This document shows positions 51,333 through 60,283 of a stretch of DNA of 64,000 nucleotides, one piece after another. Positions within the stretch are counted from its first letter, which is position 1, and each line of letters begins with the position of its first letter. The stretch is taken from NCBI RefSeq assembly GCF_025677645.1, contig NZ_CP106879.1:2046001-2110000 (forward strand). The letters are read 5' to 3'. Below the pieces are notes generated by a model, which was not told the DNA's origin, made no database searches, and saw nothing but the letters and a program-made list of their open reading frames with translations. The DNA comes from Curtobacterium poinsettiae. GTDB taxonomy: Bacteria; Actinomycetota; Actinomycetes; Actinomycetales; Microbacteriaceae. The position numbers and the translations under genes are program-made.

Positions 51333-51385
51333 CGCTCGGAGCGTGCGGCCGGGAGGCCCGCCCCGCGTCCGCCACGCATCGCTCC

Positions 51386-51520
51386 GTGCGAGGTCTGATC
51401 GCGTTCCGTGCCCGGTTCCGGATTCCGTGCGAGGTCCCGCCCCTCGCACGGAATCGGGAACACCGCACGACGGAACAGCGTCGCACGGTGCGACGCACGC
51501 ACGAACTCGCACCGTGCGAG
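51386..51520. repeat. Cluster of GTGCGAG palindromes before lepA
   Basis: GTGCGAG or its complement occurs at 51386-51392, 51427-51433, 51443-51449, 51506-51512 and 51514-51520. They form nested hairpins: GATTCCGTGCGAGG (51421-51434) with its complement (51442-51455, 14-bp stem), CGTCGCAC/GTGCGACG (51479-51495), and CTCGCAC/GTGCGAG (51506-51520). It fills most of the 256-base gap (51333-51588) between the aminotransferase and lepA. It may act as a terminator cluster or operator array. Confidence 0.6.
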
Positions 51521-51588
51521 CTGCGCTGCGCGACGCCGGCACGCAAGCGTGGGAGACTGTTGCGACCGTCCGACCCACCTGAGGAACC

Positions 51589-53436
51589 GTGAGCCCACAA
51601 GCATCCGCTCCGCTGGAGCCCGCAGCGACCCCGGCCGACGCGATCCGCAACTTCTGCATCATCGCGCACATCGACCACGGCAAGTCGACGCTGGCCGACC
51701 GCATGCTGTCGATCACCGGCATCGTCGAGGACCGCGCGATGCGTGCGCAGTACCTCGACCGCATGGACATCGAGCGCGAGCGCGGCATCACGATCAAGTC
51801 GCAGGCCGTGCGCATGCCGTGGGAGCTCGACGGTGAGACCTTCGCGCTGAACATGATCGACACCCCGGGGCACGTCGACTTCTCGTACGAGGTCTCGCGT
51901 TCCCTGGCCGCGTGCGAGGGCGCGATCCTGCTCGTCGACGCCGCCCAGGGCATCGAGGCGCAGACGCTCGCGAACCTGTACCTGGCGCTCGAGAACGACC
52001 TCGAGATCATCCCGGTCCTCAACAAGATCGACCTCCCGGCGGCCGAACCGGACAAGTACGCGGCCGAGCTCGCGCAGCTCATCGGTGGCAAGCCCGAGGA
52101 CGTCCTCCGGGTGTCCGGCAAGACCGGCGTCGGCGTGCCCGAGCTCCTCGACCTGGTCGTCCGTCGCGTGCCGGCCCCCGTCGGCGACGCCGAGGCCGCG
52201 CCCCGCGCGATGATCTTCGACTCGGTCTACGACAGCTACCGCGGTGTCGTCACCTACGTCCGCATGATCGACGGCACCATCGCGCCCCGCGAGAAGGTCC
52301 AGATGATGTCGACCAAGTCGACGCACGAGATCCTGGAGATCGGGGTCTCGAGCCCGGAGCCGAAGCCCACGAAGGGGCTGTCCGTCGGCGAGGTCGGCTA
52401 CCTGATCACCGGTGTGAAGGACGTCCGCCAGTCCAAGGTCGGCGACACCGTCACGAGTGCACAGAAGCCCGCGACCGAGCCGCTGTCCGGCTACACCGAC
52501 CCGAAGCCGATGGTGTTCTCGGGCCTGTACCCGATCGACGGCAGCGACTACCCCGTGCTCCGCGAAGCCCTCGACAAGCTCAAGCTCTCCGACGCCGCAC
52601 TGGTCTACGAGCCGGAGACCTCGGTCGCGCTCGGTTTCGGGTTCCGCTGCGGGTTCCTCGGGCTGCTGCACCTCGAGATCATCACCGAGCGACTGTCCCG
52701 CGAGTTCGGGCTCGACCTCATCACCACGGCCCCGAGCGTGATCTACGAGGTCACGACCGAGGACAACGCCGTGACCGAGGTCACGAACCCCTCGGAGTTC
52801 CCGACCGGGCGCATCGTCGAGGTCCGCGAGCCGATGGTCCGCGCCGCGATCCTGGCGCCGAAGGACTACGTCGGCGCGATCATGGAGCTCTGCCAGCAGC
52901 GCCGCGGCTCCCTGCTCGGCATGGAGTACCTCGGCGAGGAGCGCGTCGAGATCCGCTACGAGATGCCCCTCGGCGAGATCGTCTTCGACTTCTTCGACCA
53001 GCTGAAGAGCAAGACCCAGGGCTACGCGTCGCTCGACTACGAGCCCACCGGCGACCAGGCCGCCGACCTCGTCAAGGTCGACATCCTGCTGCAGGGCGAC
53101 CAGGTCGACGCCTTCAGTGCGATCGTGCACCGCGACAAGGCGTACGCCTACGGCACGCTCATGACGGAGCGGCTGCGCAAGCTCATCCCGCGCCAGCAGT
53201 TCGAGGTGCCGATCCAGGCCGCGATCGGTGCCCGCATCATCGCCCGCGAGAGCATCCGCGCGATGCGCAAGGACGTCCTGGCGAAGTGCTACGGCGGTGA
53301 CATCACCCGCAAGCGCAAGCTCCTCGAGAAGCAGAAGGAGGGCAAGAAGCGCATGAAGACCATCGGTCGGGTCGAGGTCCCGCAGGAAGCCTTCATCGCG
53401 GCGCTCTCCGGCGACGTCGAAGAGAAGAAGAAGTAG
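51589..53436 (+). CDS. lepA: Elongation factor 4 (LepA)
   Basis: Ribosome-associated GTPase that can back-translocate ribosomes and helps ribosome assembly or stress tolerance. The product has 615 residues. G1 is [14 protein letters not shown] (about 25), G2 includes [11 protein letters not shown]3 [12 protein letters not shown] (about 88), and G4 NKIDLP (about 145). The EF4-specific C-terminal domain ends with [23 protein letters not shown]. The start is a GTG at 51589 after GAGGAA; residues 1-20 are an Ala/Pro-rich extension. It is the first of the long lepA-hemW-hrcA region, with several small genes inserted. Confidence 0.96.
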   Translation: MSPQASAPLEPAATPADAIRNFCIIAHIDHGKSTLADRMLSITGIVEDRAMRAQYLDRMDIERERGITIKSQAVRMPWELDGETFALNMIDTPGHVDFSYEVSRSLAACEGAILLVDAAQGIEAQTLANLYLALENDLEIIPVLNKIDLPAAEPDKYAAELAQLIGGKPEDVLRVSGKTGVGVPELLDLVVRRVPAPVGDAEAAPRAMIFDSVYDSYRGVVTYVRMIDGTIAPREKVQMMSTKSTHEILEIGVSSPEPKPTKGLSVGEVGYLITGVKDVRQSKVGDTVTSAQKPATEPLSGYTDPKPMVFSGLYPIDGSDYPVLREALDKLKLSDAALVYEPETSVALGFGFRCGFLGLLHLEIITERLSREFGLDLITTAPSVIYEVTTEDNAVTEVTNPSEFPTGRIVEVREPMVRAAILAPKDYVGAIMELCQQRRGSLLGMEYLGEERVEIRYEMPLGEIVFDFFDQLKSKTQGYASLDYEPTGDQAADLVKVDILLQGDQVDAFSAIVHRDKAYAYGTLMTERLRKLIPRQQFEVPIQAAIGARIIARESIRAMRKDVLAKCYGGDITRKRKLLEKQKEGKKRMKTIGRVEVPQEAFIAALSGDVEEKKK

Positions 53437-53443
53437 CGCCGGG

Positions 53444-53941
53444 TCAGCCGGTCCGGCGGGCGCGAGCCCGCAGCGCGGCCAGGCAGAGGGCCGGGACGCT
53501 CGCTGCGGCCAGTCCGGCCAGTGCGGTCCGCAGGATGGCCCAGTGGGCAGCCGCGTCGAAATCGGTCTGCTCGCCGGAGGCCACTCCGGCGACCACGGCC
53601 CCGACGACCATCGCGAGCGTCACGACCGCGAGGGCCAGCGGCAGCCGACGGCCGCGGTGACGCCGCACCGCCGACACCAGTGCCGCACCGAACAGCAGCA
53701 CCCCGGCGCCGGCGCAGCTCGCTCCGACTGCGGCGATGACGTTCGCGGTGTCGAAGCCGTTCCACGCCTCGGGGGCGACCGCGACGGTCGCGTACCGGGC
53801 GGGTGACGCCGCGGCGGACGTGGTCACGTCCACCAGCACCCGGGCGGTCGCCGCCACGCCGAACGCGACGAGCGCGAGCGCGGCGAGGACGGCGGTCCGG
53901 CGGTCGACGGACCGCGAGCGGGCAGGGGTGGGGCGGGGCAC
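53444..53941 (-). CDS. Hypothetical membrane protein
   Basis: I do not recognise the family. The product is 165 residues with a basic N-terminal tail and four hydrophobic segments (about 15-35, 66-90, 100-124, 136-157), Ala/Val-rich, ending in an Arg-rich tail. No signal peptide cleavage site or catalytic motif is visible. The start is a GTG with TATCGT exactly at -12 to -7, a leaderless pattern that supports this start. It is convergent with lepA (seven bases between stops) and divergent from the DUF1990 gene (131 bases). Confidence 0.65.
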   Translation of the reverse strand: MPRPTPARSRSVDRRTAVLAALALVAFGVAATARVLVDVTTSAAASPARYATVAVAPEAWNGFDTANVIAAVGASCAGAGVLLFGAALVSAVRRHRGRRLPLALAVVTLAMVVGAVVAGVASGEQTDFDAAAHWAILRTALAGLAAASVPALCLAALRARARRTG

Positions 53942-53947
53942 CTGCTG

Positions 53948-53953
53948 ACGATA
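53948..53953 (-). promoter_or_regulatory. Candidate leaderless -10 for the membrane-protein gene
   Basis: On the minus strand TATCGT occupies positions -12 to -7 before the GTG of the 165-residue membrane protein, so the transcript would begin at the start codon. This is spacing-based inference. Confidence 0.45.
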
Positions 53954-54060
53954 GCCGTGGGGTGGGCGGTTGTCGGGCCTCCAGTTCGGGGTGCACGGCC
54001 GGTGGGTCGGTCCGACGGAGGTGAGCGCGGATCGGTTCGATCCCGGGTGGTCCGCCCAAG

Positions 54061-54066
54061 TACGAT
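54061..54066 (+). promoter_or_regulatory. Candidate leaderless -10 for the DUF1990 gene
   Basis: TACGAT at 54061-54066 occupies -12 to -7 before the ATG at 54073, with no ribosome site. Leaderless initiation is inferred. Confidence 0.45.
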
Positions 54067-54072
54067 GGCGGC

Positions 54073-54720
54073 ATGAGCATCCGCGGGAGCTACCGGACCG
54101 CCCTGACGTACGGCGCGGTGGGGGCGACCCAGGCGTCGGACCTCATGACCTACCCGCCGGAGGGATTCACACCGGCCGAGTCGCGCGCGCGGATCGGACA
54201 CGGCGACCAGCGGTTCGAGACCGCCGTCGTGCAGGCGCTCACGTGGCAGATCCAGGAGCGCAGCGGAGTGCGCGTGCGCGTCGAGGAGCAGCCGGACGAC
54301 GACGAGGTCCGGTACAACCCGGTCACCTTCGACGACGACGGGGTGCCGATCGCCCCGGCGTCCATCGGGACGCCCCGGGTCGAGAAGTTCGCACCAGACG
54401 GCACCCCGCTGCTGACGGCGGGCACGAGCGCGACGCTGACGATCCACGCGTTCGGGCAGACCGTGCAGGCACCGGTTCGCGTCGTGTCGATTATCGACGA
54501 GCACGACCGCAAGGGCTTCGCGTACGGCACGCTCGAGGGGCACCCCCTGTCCGGCGAGGAGTCGTTCGTCGTCGAGCGCACTCCGGACGGCTCGGTGTGG
54601 CTGCAGGTCCGGCAGTTCTCGCAGCCGGCGAGCCGGAGGTGGCGCTTCGTCGCGCCGTTCGTGCGGCGGCAGCAGAAGGTCATGGCGGAGAAGTACCTGG
54701 CGGCGCTGCGGGGCGACTAG
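54073..54720 (+). CDS. DUF1990 family protein
   Basis: Cytosolic protein of 215 residues matching DUF1990, a family found mainly in actinobacteria and some plants and without assigned function. The hallmark is LTYGAVGATQASDLMTYPPEGF (about 10-31), then RIGHGDQRFETA (about 39), and VVSIIDEHDRKGFAYGTLEGHPLSGEE in the C-terminal half, suggesting a START/SRPBCC-like fold. The ATG at 54073 is exactly 7 bases after TACGAT. It is convergent with the HAD gene; the 32-base gap holds three CGGTCG repeats (about 54731-54748). Confidence 0.82.
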   Translation: MSIRGSYRTALTYGAVGATQASDLMTYPPEGFTPAESRARIGHGDQRFETAVVQALTWQIQERSGVRVRVEEQPDDDEVRYNPVTFDDDGVPIAPASIGTPRVEKFAPDGTPLLTAGTSATLTIHAFGQTVQAPVRVVSIIDEHDRKGFAYGTLEGHPLSGEESFVVERTPDGSVWLQVRQFSQPASRRWRFVAPFVRRQQKVMAEKYLAALRGD

Positions 54721-54752
54721 GCGTCGCTCGCGGTCGCGGTCGCGGTCGCTCC

Positions 54753-55445
54753 TCAGCGGAGCGGCGGGAGTGCGGCGATCGCGTCCTCGATGAGGGCGGC
54801 GTCTTGCTGGCAGTCGCGCGCGACCGTCACGGCGTTCGTGTGCCGGAGCGCGTCGACGTCGTAGACACCCGTCGCCACCGCCAGGAAGGGGATACCCGCC
54901 GCGTCGGCGGCCTCGCCGTCCCGCGGGGTGTCGCCGACGATGACCGCCCGGGTACCGACCAGTTCGGCGGCAGCACGTCGGGTGACCCCGGCGCGGTCCA
55001 CCTCGGTGTCGCCGAAGTACGAGTGCTCCCAGTCGAAGACGTCGGCGTCGAACCCGGCGCCGGTGAGCTTCACCCGGGCGCGGTACTCGGAGTTGCCGGT
55101 GAGCAGGCCGTTGCGCCACCCGAGTTCGGCGAAGCGGGTCAGGAGCGCCTTCGCCCCGGGGACGGGGCTGCGGTGGTCGCCGGAGGCGTGCCGTTCGGTA
55201 GTCAGGTCGTGCAGGTGGCGGCTGACCGTGGGGATCAGGGTGTCCTCGAACGCGTGGGCGCGCACGTGCTCGGCGATGAGCCCGGCGTCGGTCCGGCCGT
55301 GCTGGTGCCCGACCCGGAGGGTGAGGTCGCGGCCCACCGCCCGCTCGAGGGCGAGGTGGTAGAGGTTGCCCGGGGACGACGCGTTCATCACGAGGGTGCC
55401 GTCGATGTCCCACAGGACCGTGGTGGGGACGGGATGGTGCTCCAT
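54753..55445 (-). CDS. HAD-superfamily hydrolase (phosphoglycolate phosphatase-like)
   Basis: Phosphatase of the HAD superfamily, subfamily I, possibly a phosphoglycolate-type enzyme; substrate unknown. The product is about 230 residues from the ATG at 55445. Motif I is LWDIDGTLVMNA (about 11-22, with the nucleophile Asp), motif II is LLTGNSE (about 116), and motif IV is AVIVGDTPRDGEAADAAGIPFLAV (about 168). The cap domain lies between. Upstream in-frame starts at 55454, 55457 and 55508 exist; the latter would overlap the hemW start on the other strand. It is divergent from hemW. Confidence 0.82.
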   Translation of the reverse strand: MEHHPVPTTVLWDIDGTLVMNASSPGNLYHLALERAVGRDLTLRVGHQHGRTDAGLIAEHVRAHAFEDTLIPTVSRHLHDLTTERHASGDHRSPVPGAKALLTRFAELGWRNGLLTGNSEYRARVKLTGAGFDADVFDWEHSYFGDTEVDRAGVTRRAAAELVGTRAVIVGDTPRDGEAADAAGIPFLAVATGVYDVDALRHTNAVTVARDCQQDAALIEDAIAALPPLR

Positions 55446-55465
55446 GGCTCCCATCATGACGGACA

Positions 55466-56728
55466 ATGGACTCCATGCCGAGTGCTCTCCCGATCGCCGA
55501 TCCAGCACCAGCGGACGGCCTGATCACCCCGTGGGCGGCAGCGGGCTCCGCTGCCGGGCCGGGGGCCGCTCCCGCCGCCGGCGATGTGCCCTTCGGCGTG
55601 TACGTGCACGTGCCGTTCTGCCGGGTGCGCTGCGGGTACTGCGACTTCAACACCTACACGGCGTCGGAGCTCCGCGGCGTCCGCCGTGACGACTACGCCG
55701 GGCACGCCGTGCGCGAGATCGAGTGGGCCGCGACCGTGCTCGACCGGTCCGGTGTGCCGCGGCGGCCGGTGTCGACCGTCTTCTTCGGCGGCGGCACCCC
55801 GACGATGCTGCCGGCGTCCGACCTGGCGATGATCCTCCGAGCGATCGACGACACCTGGGGCATCCTGCCCGGGGCCGAGGTCACCACCGAGGCGAACCCG
55901 GACTCCGTCGACGCGGCGTCGCTCGAGACCCTGCGGGCCGGCGGCTTCAACCGGATCAGCTACGGCATGCAGTCCGCCGTGCCGCACGTGCTCGCCACGC
56001 TCGACCGCACGCACGACCCGCTCCGGGTCCCCGTCGTCGTCGACCTCGCGAAGCAGCAGGGACTCGACGTCTCGCTCGACCTCATCTACTCGACGCCGGG
56101 GGAGTCCCTCGCCGACTGGCGGACCTCGCTCGACGCCGCGATCGCCTGCGAGCCCGACCACGTGTCGGCGTACTCGCTCATCGTCGAGGACGGCACCGCG
56201 ATGGGTCGCATGGTCGCCCGCGGCGAGCTCCCCGCCCCCGACGACGATCTGGCCGCCGACATGTACGAGCTCGCCGACCAGGTGCTCGGCGACGCCGGCT
56301 ACTCCTGGTACGAGGTGTCGAACTGGGCGCGCGGTGACGCGCACGCGAGTCGCCACAACCTGTCCTACTGGAAGGGTCACGACTGGTGGGGCGTCGGCCC
56401 CGGCGCGCACTCCGCCGTCGCCGGCACGCGCTGGTGGAACGTCAAGCACCCGGCCGCGTACGCGAACCGGGTGCTGTCGGGGGAGTCGCCGGCCGCCGGC
56501 CGCGAGACCATCGACGACGAGACGCGGTACGTCGAGCGACTGCTGCTGGCGGCGCGGGTCCGCGGGGAGCTCGCGACGAGCGAGATCCGACAGGAGGCCC
56601 GTGGCCGGGTCGCCGGCCTCATCGCACGCGGACTCGTGGACGGGTCGGCCGCGGTGCGGGGACGGATCGATCTGACCCTGCAGGGTCGCCTGCTCGCCGA
56701 CGCGGTGGTGCGGGAGCTGCTCGACTGA
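55466..56728 (+). CDS. hemW: HemW-family radical SAM protein (heme chaperone / coproporphyrinogen III oxidase-like)
   Basis: Radical SAM protein of the HemW group, which binds haem and is no longer thought to be an oxygen-independent coproporphyrinogen oxidase. The product has 420 residues. The 4Fe-4S-SAM motif is CRVRCGYCDFNTY (about 52-64), GGGTPTMLP (about 111) is the usual SAM-binding glycine motif, and VSAYSLIVEDGTAMGR (about 234) is typical of HemN/HemW proteins. The extra cysteine that follows the motif in true HemN is absent (CDF), favouring HemW. ATG 55466 or 55475 may be used; GACAAT ends eight bases before 55475. It follows the lepA region as in many bacteria. Confidence 0.92.
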   Translation: MDSMPSALPIADPAPADGLITPWAAAGSAAGPGAAPAAGDVPFGVYVHVPFCRVRCGYCDFNTYTASELRGVRRDDYAGHAVREIEWAATVLDRSGVPRRPVSTVFFGGGTPTMLPASDLAMILRAIDDTWGILPGAEVTTEANPDSVDAASLETLRAGGFNRISYGMQSAVPHVLATLDRTHDPLRVPVVVDLAKQQGLDVSLDLIYSTPGESLADWRTSLDAAIACEPDHVSAYSLIVEDGTAMGRMVARGELPAPDDDLAADMYELADQVLGDAGYSWYEVSNWARGDAHASRHNLSYWKGHDWWGVGPGAHSAVAGTRWWNVKHPAAYANRVLSGESPAAGRETIDDETRYVERLLLAARVRGELATSEIRQEARGRVAGLIARGLVDGSAAVRGRIDLTLQGRLLADAVVRELLD

Positions 56729-56770
56729 CGGTCGTGCGCACTGCTTGCTGCGCACTGCGCTCCGTTGCCG

Positions 56771-57244
56771 CTACTGCTTGATGAACTCGATCGAGAGCGG
56801 GTAGCGGTAGAACTGGCCCTGGTTCGCGGCGATCGCGGCCATGATGCTGAAGATCAGCGAAACGATCGCAGCGGCGAGGATGATCAGGAAGCCGACGCCG
56901 AACACCGACGTGAGCGAACCGACGAAGTACGCGATCGCCATCGTGATGTGGAAGTTCAGGGCGACGCGGGTGTGCTCGCGCACGAAGCCGCCGCGGTCGC
57001 GGAGGACCAGGTAGGCGACGAGCGGCACGACGACGGTGAAGAAGATGCCACCGATGTGGGTCAGCGTCGCCCACAGGCGCTGGTCCTCGGGGCGCATCGG
57101 CTGGGGCGGGGTGTAGCCGGCGGGGTACTGCGGTCCGCCGGGGTACTGGGTCCCGCCGGGCTGCTGGGGGCCACCGGGTCCGTGGCCGTAGGGGCCGCCG
57201 GGCTGCTCGGGTCCGTGGCCGTCGGGCTGCTGTCCGTAGGTCAT
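56771..57244 (-). CDS. DUF4870 family membrane protein
   Basis: Small membrane protein of 157 residues and unknown function. The N-terminal 50 residues are a Gly/Pro/Gln-rich disordered tail (such as GGPYGHGPGGPQQPGG). The rest carries the DUF4870 domain with RPEDQRLWATLTHIGGIFF (about 51-69), FVREHTRVALNFHITMAIAYF (about 88) and three to four hydrophobic segments. The ATG follows TACGCT exactly at -12 to -7 on the minus strand, a leaderless pattern. It is convergent with hemW and divergent from hrcA. Confidence 0.85.
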   Translation of the reverse strand: MTYGQQPDGHGPEQPGGPYGHGPGGPQQPGGTQYPGGPQYPAGYTPPQPMRPEDQRLWATLTHIGGIFFTVVVPLVAYLVLRDRGGFVREHTRVALNFHITMAIAYFVGSLTSVFGVGFLIILAAAIVSLIFSIMAAIAANQGQFYRYPLSIEFIKQ

Positions 57245-57250
57245 GGCGGA

Positions 57251-57256
57251 AGCGTA
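57251..57256 (-). promoter_or_regulatory. Candidate leaderless -10 for the DUF4870 gene
   Basis: On the minus strand TACGCT occupies -12 to -7 before the ATG at 57244. No ribosome site is present; leaderless initiation is inferred. Confidence 0.42.
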
Positions 57257-57299
57257 TCGGCCGACCGCACGGAAGTCCCGGGCCGTCAGCGGTCGGGCG

Positions 57300-57331
57300 T
57301 AGGATCAGCAGTCGACACGTCCGAGTGCCAG
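57300..57331. promoter_or_regulatory. Candidate hrcA promoter overlapping a CIRCE-like operator
   Basis: TAGGAT (57300-57305) can be a -10. Next to it, TCAGCAGTC (57305-57313), nine bases and GAGTGCCAG (57323-57331) match 14 of 18 positions of the CIRCE consensus TTAGCACTC-N9-GAGTGCTAA. It lies 24 bases before the hrcA start. HrcA is the known CIRCE repressor, so autoregulation is the inference. Confidence 0.6.
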
Positions 57332-57354
57332 GTCGATCGGGAAAGGAGGCGCTC

Positions 57355-58374
57355 GTGGTCAGTGAACGCAGCCTCGAGGTCCTCAAGGCCATCGTGCGCG
57401 ACTACGTGGCGTCGCGTGAACCCGTCGGGTCGAAGACCATCGTCGAGCGGCACGCCTTCGGGGTCAGCGCCGCCACGATCCGCAACGACATGGCCCTGCT
57501 CGAGGACGAACAGTTGATCGCGGCACCGCACACCTCGTCCGGCCGGGTGCCGACCGACAAGGGGTACCGCGTCTTCGTCGACCACCTGGCGGGTGCCCGT
57601 CCGCTCTCCAGTGCGCAGCGGCACGCCATCGAGACCTTCCTCGGCGCCCCGAACGACCTCGACGAGGTCCTCGGGCGCACCGTCCGGCTGCTCAGCCAGC
57701 TCACCAACCAGGTCGCCCTGGTGCAGTACCCCTCGATGGTGCGCGCCCGGGTGCAGCACGTCGAACTCGTCCGGCTCGGTGACGCGCGGTTGATGGTGGT
57801 GCTCATCACCGACACCGCCCGCGTCGAACAGCGGGTGGTCGAGACCGACGTCCCGCTCGACGAAGGCTCGCTGGGCGAACTCCGCACCGTGGTGAACGGC
57901 GCGACCGTGGGGCTCCTGCTGCAGGACGTCCCGACCGCGCTCCGAGCCGTGCCGCAGCAGCTGCGCCCCGACGCCCAGACGCTCGGCGGGGTCGTCGTCG
58001 CCACGCTCATCGAGCAGGTCGCGGCGAACCGGCAGGACCGCCTGCTGATGGCCGGTGCGGCGAACCTGGCGAAGAGCGAGCAGGACTTCTCCGGCGGCCT
58101 CTTCCCGGTGCTCGAAGCGATCGAGGAACAAGTCACCCTGCTCCGGTTGTTCGGGGAGATGCAGGTGGACGACATCGCGGTGGCGGCCAGCATCGGCGTC
58201 GAGAACGCCGAGTACGGGCTCGACGCCACGAGCATCGTGGCCGGCGGCTACCTGGCCGGCGGCGAGGTGGCCCGCCTCGGCGTCCTCGGACCGACCCGGA
58301 TGGACTACGGCACGAACATGGCGGCCGTCCGCGCCGTCGCCCGCTACCTGTCCAAGCTCCTGGGCGAACACTGA
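57355..58374 (+). CDS. hrcA: Heat-inducible transcription repressor HrcA
   Basis: Repressor that binds CIRCE operators and controls chaperone genes. The product has 339 residues. The N-terminal winged-helix domain (about 1-75) includes VGSKTIVERHAFGVSAATIRNDM and the GRVPTDKGYR segment (about 62), followed by the HrcA C-terminal domain with a GAF-like fold, ending GPTRMDYGTNMAAVRAVARYLS. The GTG at 57355 has AAAGGAGG at 57342-57349; a start at 57325 would overlap the CIRCE-like site. dnaJ follows by 33 bases, as expected. Confidence 0.95.
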   Translation: MVSERSLEVLKAIVRDYVASREPVGSKTIVERHAFGVSAATIRNDMALLEDEQLIAAPHTSSGRVPTDKGYRVFVDHLAGARPLSSAQRHAIETFLGAPNDLDEVLGRTVRLLSQLTNQVALVQYPSMVRARVQHVELVRLGDARLMVVLITDTARVEQRVVETDVPLDEGSLGELRTVVNGATVGLLLQDVPTALRAVPQQLRPDAQTLGGVVVATLIEQVAANRQDRLLMAGAANLAKSEQDFSGGLFPVLEAIEEQVTLLRLFGEMQVDDIAVAASIGVENAEYGLDATSIVAGGYLAGGEVARLGVLGPTRMDYGTNMAAVRAVARYLSKLLGEH

Positions 58375-58407
58375 CCAACCGACCGAACCCAACCGACTGA
58401 GGGATAC

Positions 58408-59520
58408 GTGGCAGACCACTACGACGTCCTCGGCGTCCAGCGAGACGCCTCCGATGCCGACATCAAGAAGGCCTACCGCCGCCTGGCGCGTGAGCTCCAC
58501 CCGGACGTGAACCCGGCACCCGACGCCGCCGAGCGCTTCAAGGACGTGACGCACGCGTACGACGTGCTGAGCGACCCCGAGCAGCGACGCCGGTACGACG
58601 CCGGGCCGCAGGCCGACAGCCCCTTCGGTGGTGGCGCCGGTGGCTTCAGTGACATCTTCGACGCCTTCTTCGGTGGCGGCGGTGGCGGCGGCCGTGGGTC
58701 GGGCCCGCGCAGCCGTGCCGAGCGCGGCCAGGACGCCCTGCTCCGCATCGAGGTCGACCTCGACGAGGTCGTCTTCGGTACCCACAAGGACGTCGAGGTC
58801 GACACGGCGGTGCTGTGCGAGACCTGCCACGGCTCCTGCTGCGCACCGGGCACCAGCCCGCGTACGTGCGACATCTGCGGTGGCTCCGGGCACATCCAGC
58901 GCCAGGTCCGCTCGCTCCTGGGCAACGTGGTGACGAGCGCCCCGTGCGGCACCTGCCGCGGGTACGGCACGGTCATCCCGAGCCCCTGCCCGACCTGCCA
59001 GGGTCAGGGCCGCGTCCGCGCGCGTCGCACCGTGCCGGTGGACGTCCCCGCCGGCGTCGACTCCGGCCTGCGCCTGCAGATGCCAGGCCAGGGCGAGGTC
59101 GGTCCGGCCGGCGGCCCGTCCGGCGACCTGTACCTCGAGATCCGCGTGCGCCACGACGACGTCTTCAGCCGTGACGGCGACGACCTGCTGGCGACGCTCG
59201 AGGTCGGCATGACCGACGCCGTCCTGGGCACGACCACCACGATCGACGGTCTCGACGGTCCGGTCGAGCTGGAGATCCGACCGGGTGTGCAGAGCGCCGA
59301 CGTCCTCGTCATCAAGGACCGCGGCATCACGAAGCTGCGCGGGAACGGTCGCGGCGACCTGCGGGTCGGCGTGCAGGTCGTCACCCCGACCAAGCTGTCC
59401 CACAAGGAACGGCAGCTGGTCGAGCAGCTCGCGAAGTCGCACAAGACCACCGCTCCGCAGCTCGCCCGGTTCCAGCAGGGCATGTTCGGCAAGCTCCGCG
59501 ACCGGTTCTTCAACCACTGA
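58408..59520 (+). CDS. dnaJ: Chaperone DnaJ (DnaJ2)
   Basis: Co-chaperone that stimulates DnaK. The product has 370 residues. The J domain (1-65) carries the HPD motif in [12 protein letters not shown] Gly/Phe-rich region (about 72-97) follows, then the zinc domain with CETCHGSC (first), [16 protein letters not shown] and CPTCQGQG. The first motif has Cys in place of the last Gly (residue 144). The C-terminal substrate domains end with LRDRFF. The start is a GTG at 58408 after GAGGGATAC. The last stop base is shared with the rsmE ATG (TGATG), so translation of the two may be coupled. Confidence 0.95.
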   Translation: MADHYDVLGVQRDASDADIKKAYRRLARELHPDVNPAPDAAERFKDVTHAYDVLSDPEQRRRYDAGPQADSPFGGGAGGFSDIFDAFFGGGGGGGRGSGPRSRAERGQDALLRIEVDLDEVVFGTHKDVEVDTAVLCETCHGSCCAPGTSPRTCDICGGSGHIQRQVRSLLGNVVTSAPCGTCRGYGTVIPSPCPTCQGQGRVRARRTVPVDVPAGVDSGLRLQMPGQGEVGPAGGPSGDLYLEIRVRHDDVFSRDGDDLLATLEVGMTDAVLGTTTTIDGLDGPVELEIRPGVQSADVLVIKDRGITKLRGNGRGDLRVGVQVVTPTKLSHKERQLVEQLAKSHKTTAPQLARFQQGMFGKLRDRFFNH

Positions 59521-60257
59521 TGGCGTCGTTGTACCTCGTCGACACGCTCGACGGCGTCGCGGTCGGTGACCCGGTGTCGCTCGACGGGGCCGAGGGCCGG
59601 CACGCGGTCTCCGTCGCGCGTGTCCGGGTCGGCGAGGTCCTGCGGATGGCCGACGGACGGGGCACCGTGGTGTCCGGTCCGGTCACGGCGCTCGGCAAGG
59701 ACACCCTGGAGCTCGCGGTCGAGACCGTCGAGCACCAGGATGCGCCGCGCCCGTCGCTGACGCTCGTGCAGGCCCTGGCCAAGGGCGGCCGTGACGAGAT
59801 GGCGGTGCAGGCGGCGACCGAGATCGGCGTCGATCGGGTCGTGCCGTGGTCGGCCGCGCGCAGCGTCTCCCGGTGGGACGGCGCGAAGGTCGAGAAGGGC
59901 CGTGCGCGGTGGGCCGCGATCGCGCACGAGGCGGCGAAGCAGGCGATCCGTCCGCGCGTGCCCGTCGTCGTGCCGCTGGTGACGACCGGACAGATCGTGT
60001 CCGCGCTCGGTGACGGGACCACCCTCGTCCTGCTCGACCCGACCGCGACCGTGCGACTCGCCACCTGGGAACCTCCGACGGACGCCGAGGACATCGCCCT
60101 CGTCGTCGGCCCCGAAGGCGGCATCGACGGCGCGGAGCTCGACCGGCTCGAGGCCGCGGGTGCCGTGCGGGTCCGACTCGGTGACAGCGTGCTCCGCACG
60201 TCCACCGCCGGACCGGTCGCACTCGCTGTCCTGCAGGCGCGACTGGGTCGCTGGTGA
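59520..60257 (+). CDS. rsmE: 16S rRNA (uracil1498-N3)-methyltransferase
   Basis: SPOUT-fold SAM methyltransferase that modifies U1498 of 16S rRNA. The product has 245 residues. An N-terminal PUA-like domain starts LYLVDTLDGVAVGDPVSLDGAEGRHAVSV; the SPOUT domain carries LVQALAKGGRDEMAVQAATEIGVDRVVPW (about 82) and the SAM knot LVVGPEGGIDGAEL and LGDSVLRTSTAGPVAL at the C-terminus. The ATG at 59520 overlaps the dnaJ stop by one base. Position right after dnaJ is normal for RsmE. Confidence 0.94.
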   Translation: MASLYLVDTLDGVAVGDPVSLDGAEGRHAVSVARVRVGEVLRMADGRGTVVSGPVTALGKDTLELAVETVEHQDAPRPSLTLVQALAKGGRDEMAVQAATEIGVDRVVPWSAARSVSRWDGAKVEKGRARWAAIAHEAAKQAIRPRVPVVVPLVTTGQIVSALGDGTTLVLLDPTATVRLATWEPPTDAEDIALVVGPEGGIDGAELDRLEAAGAVRVRLGDSVLRTSTAGPVALAVLQARLGRW

Positions 60258-60283
60258 GCCGGACCACGCCGTCGGGCGCGTCC

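Noticed and set aside
51386..51520. Possible CRISPR array in the repeated GTGCGAG region
   Set aside because: Repeats are short palindromes of 7-14 bases with no regular spacers and no cas genes nearby.
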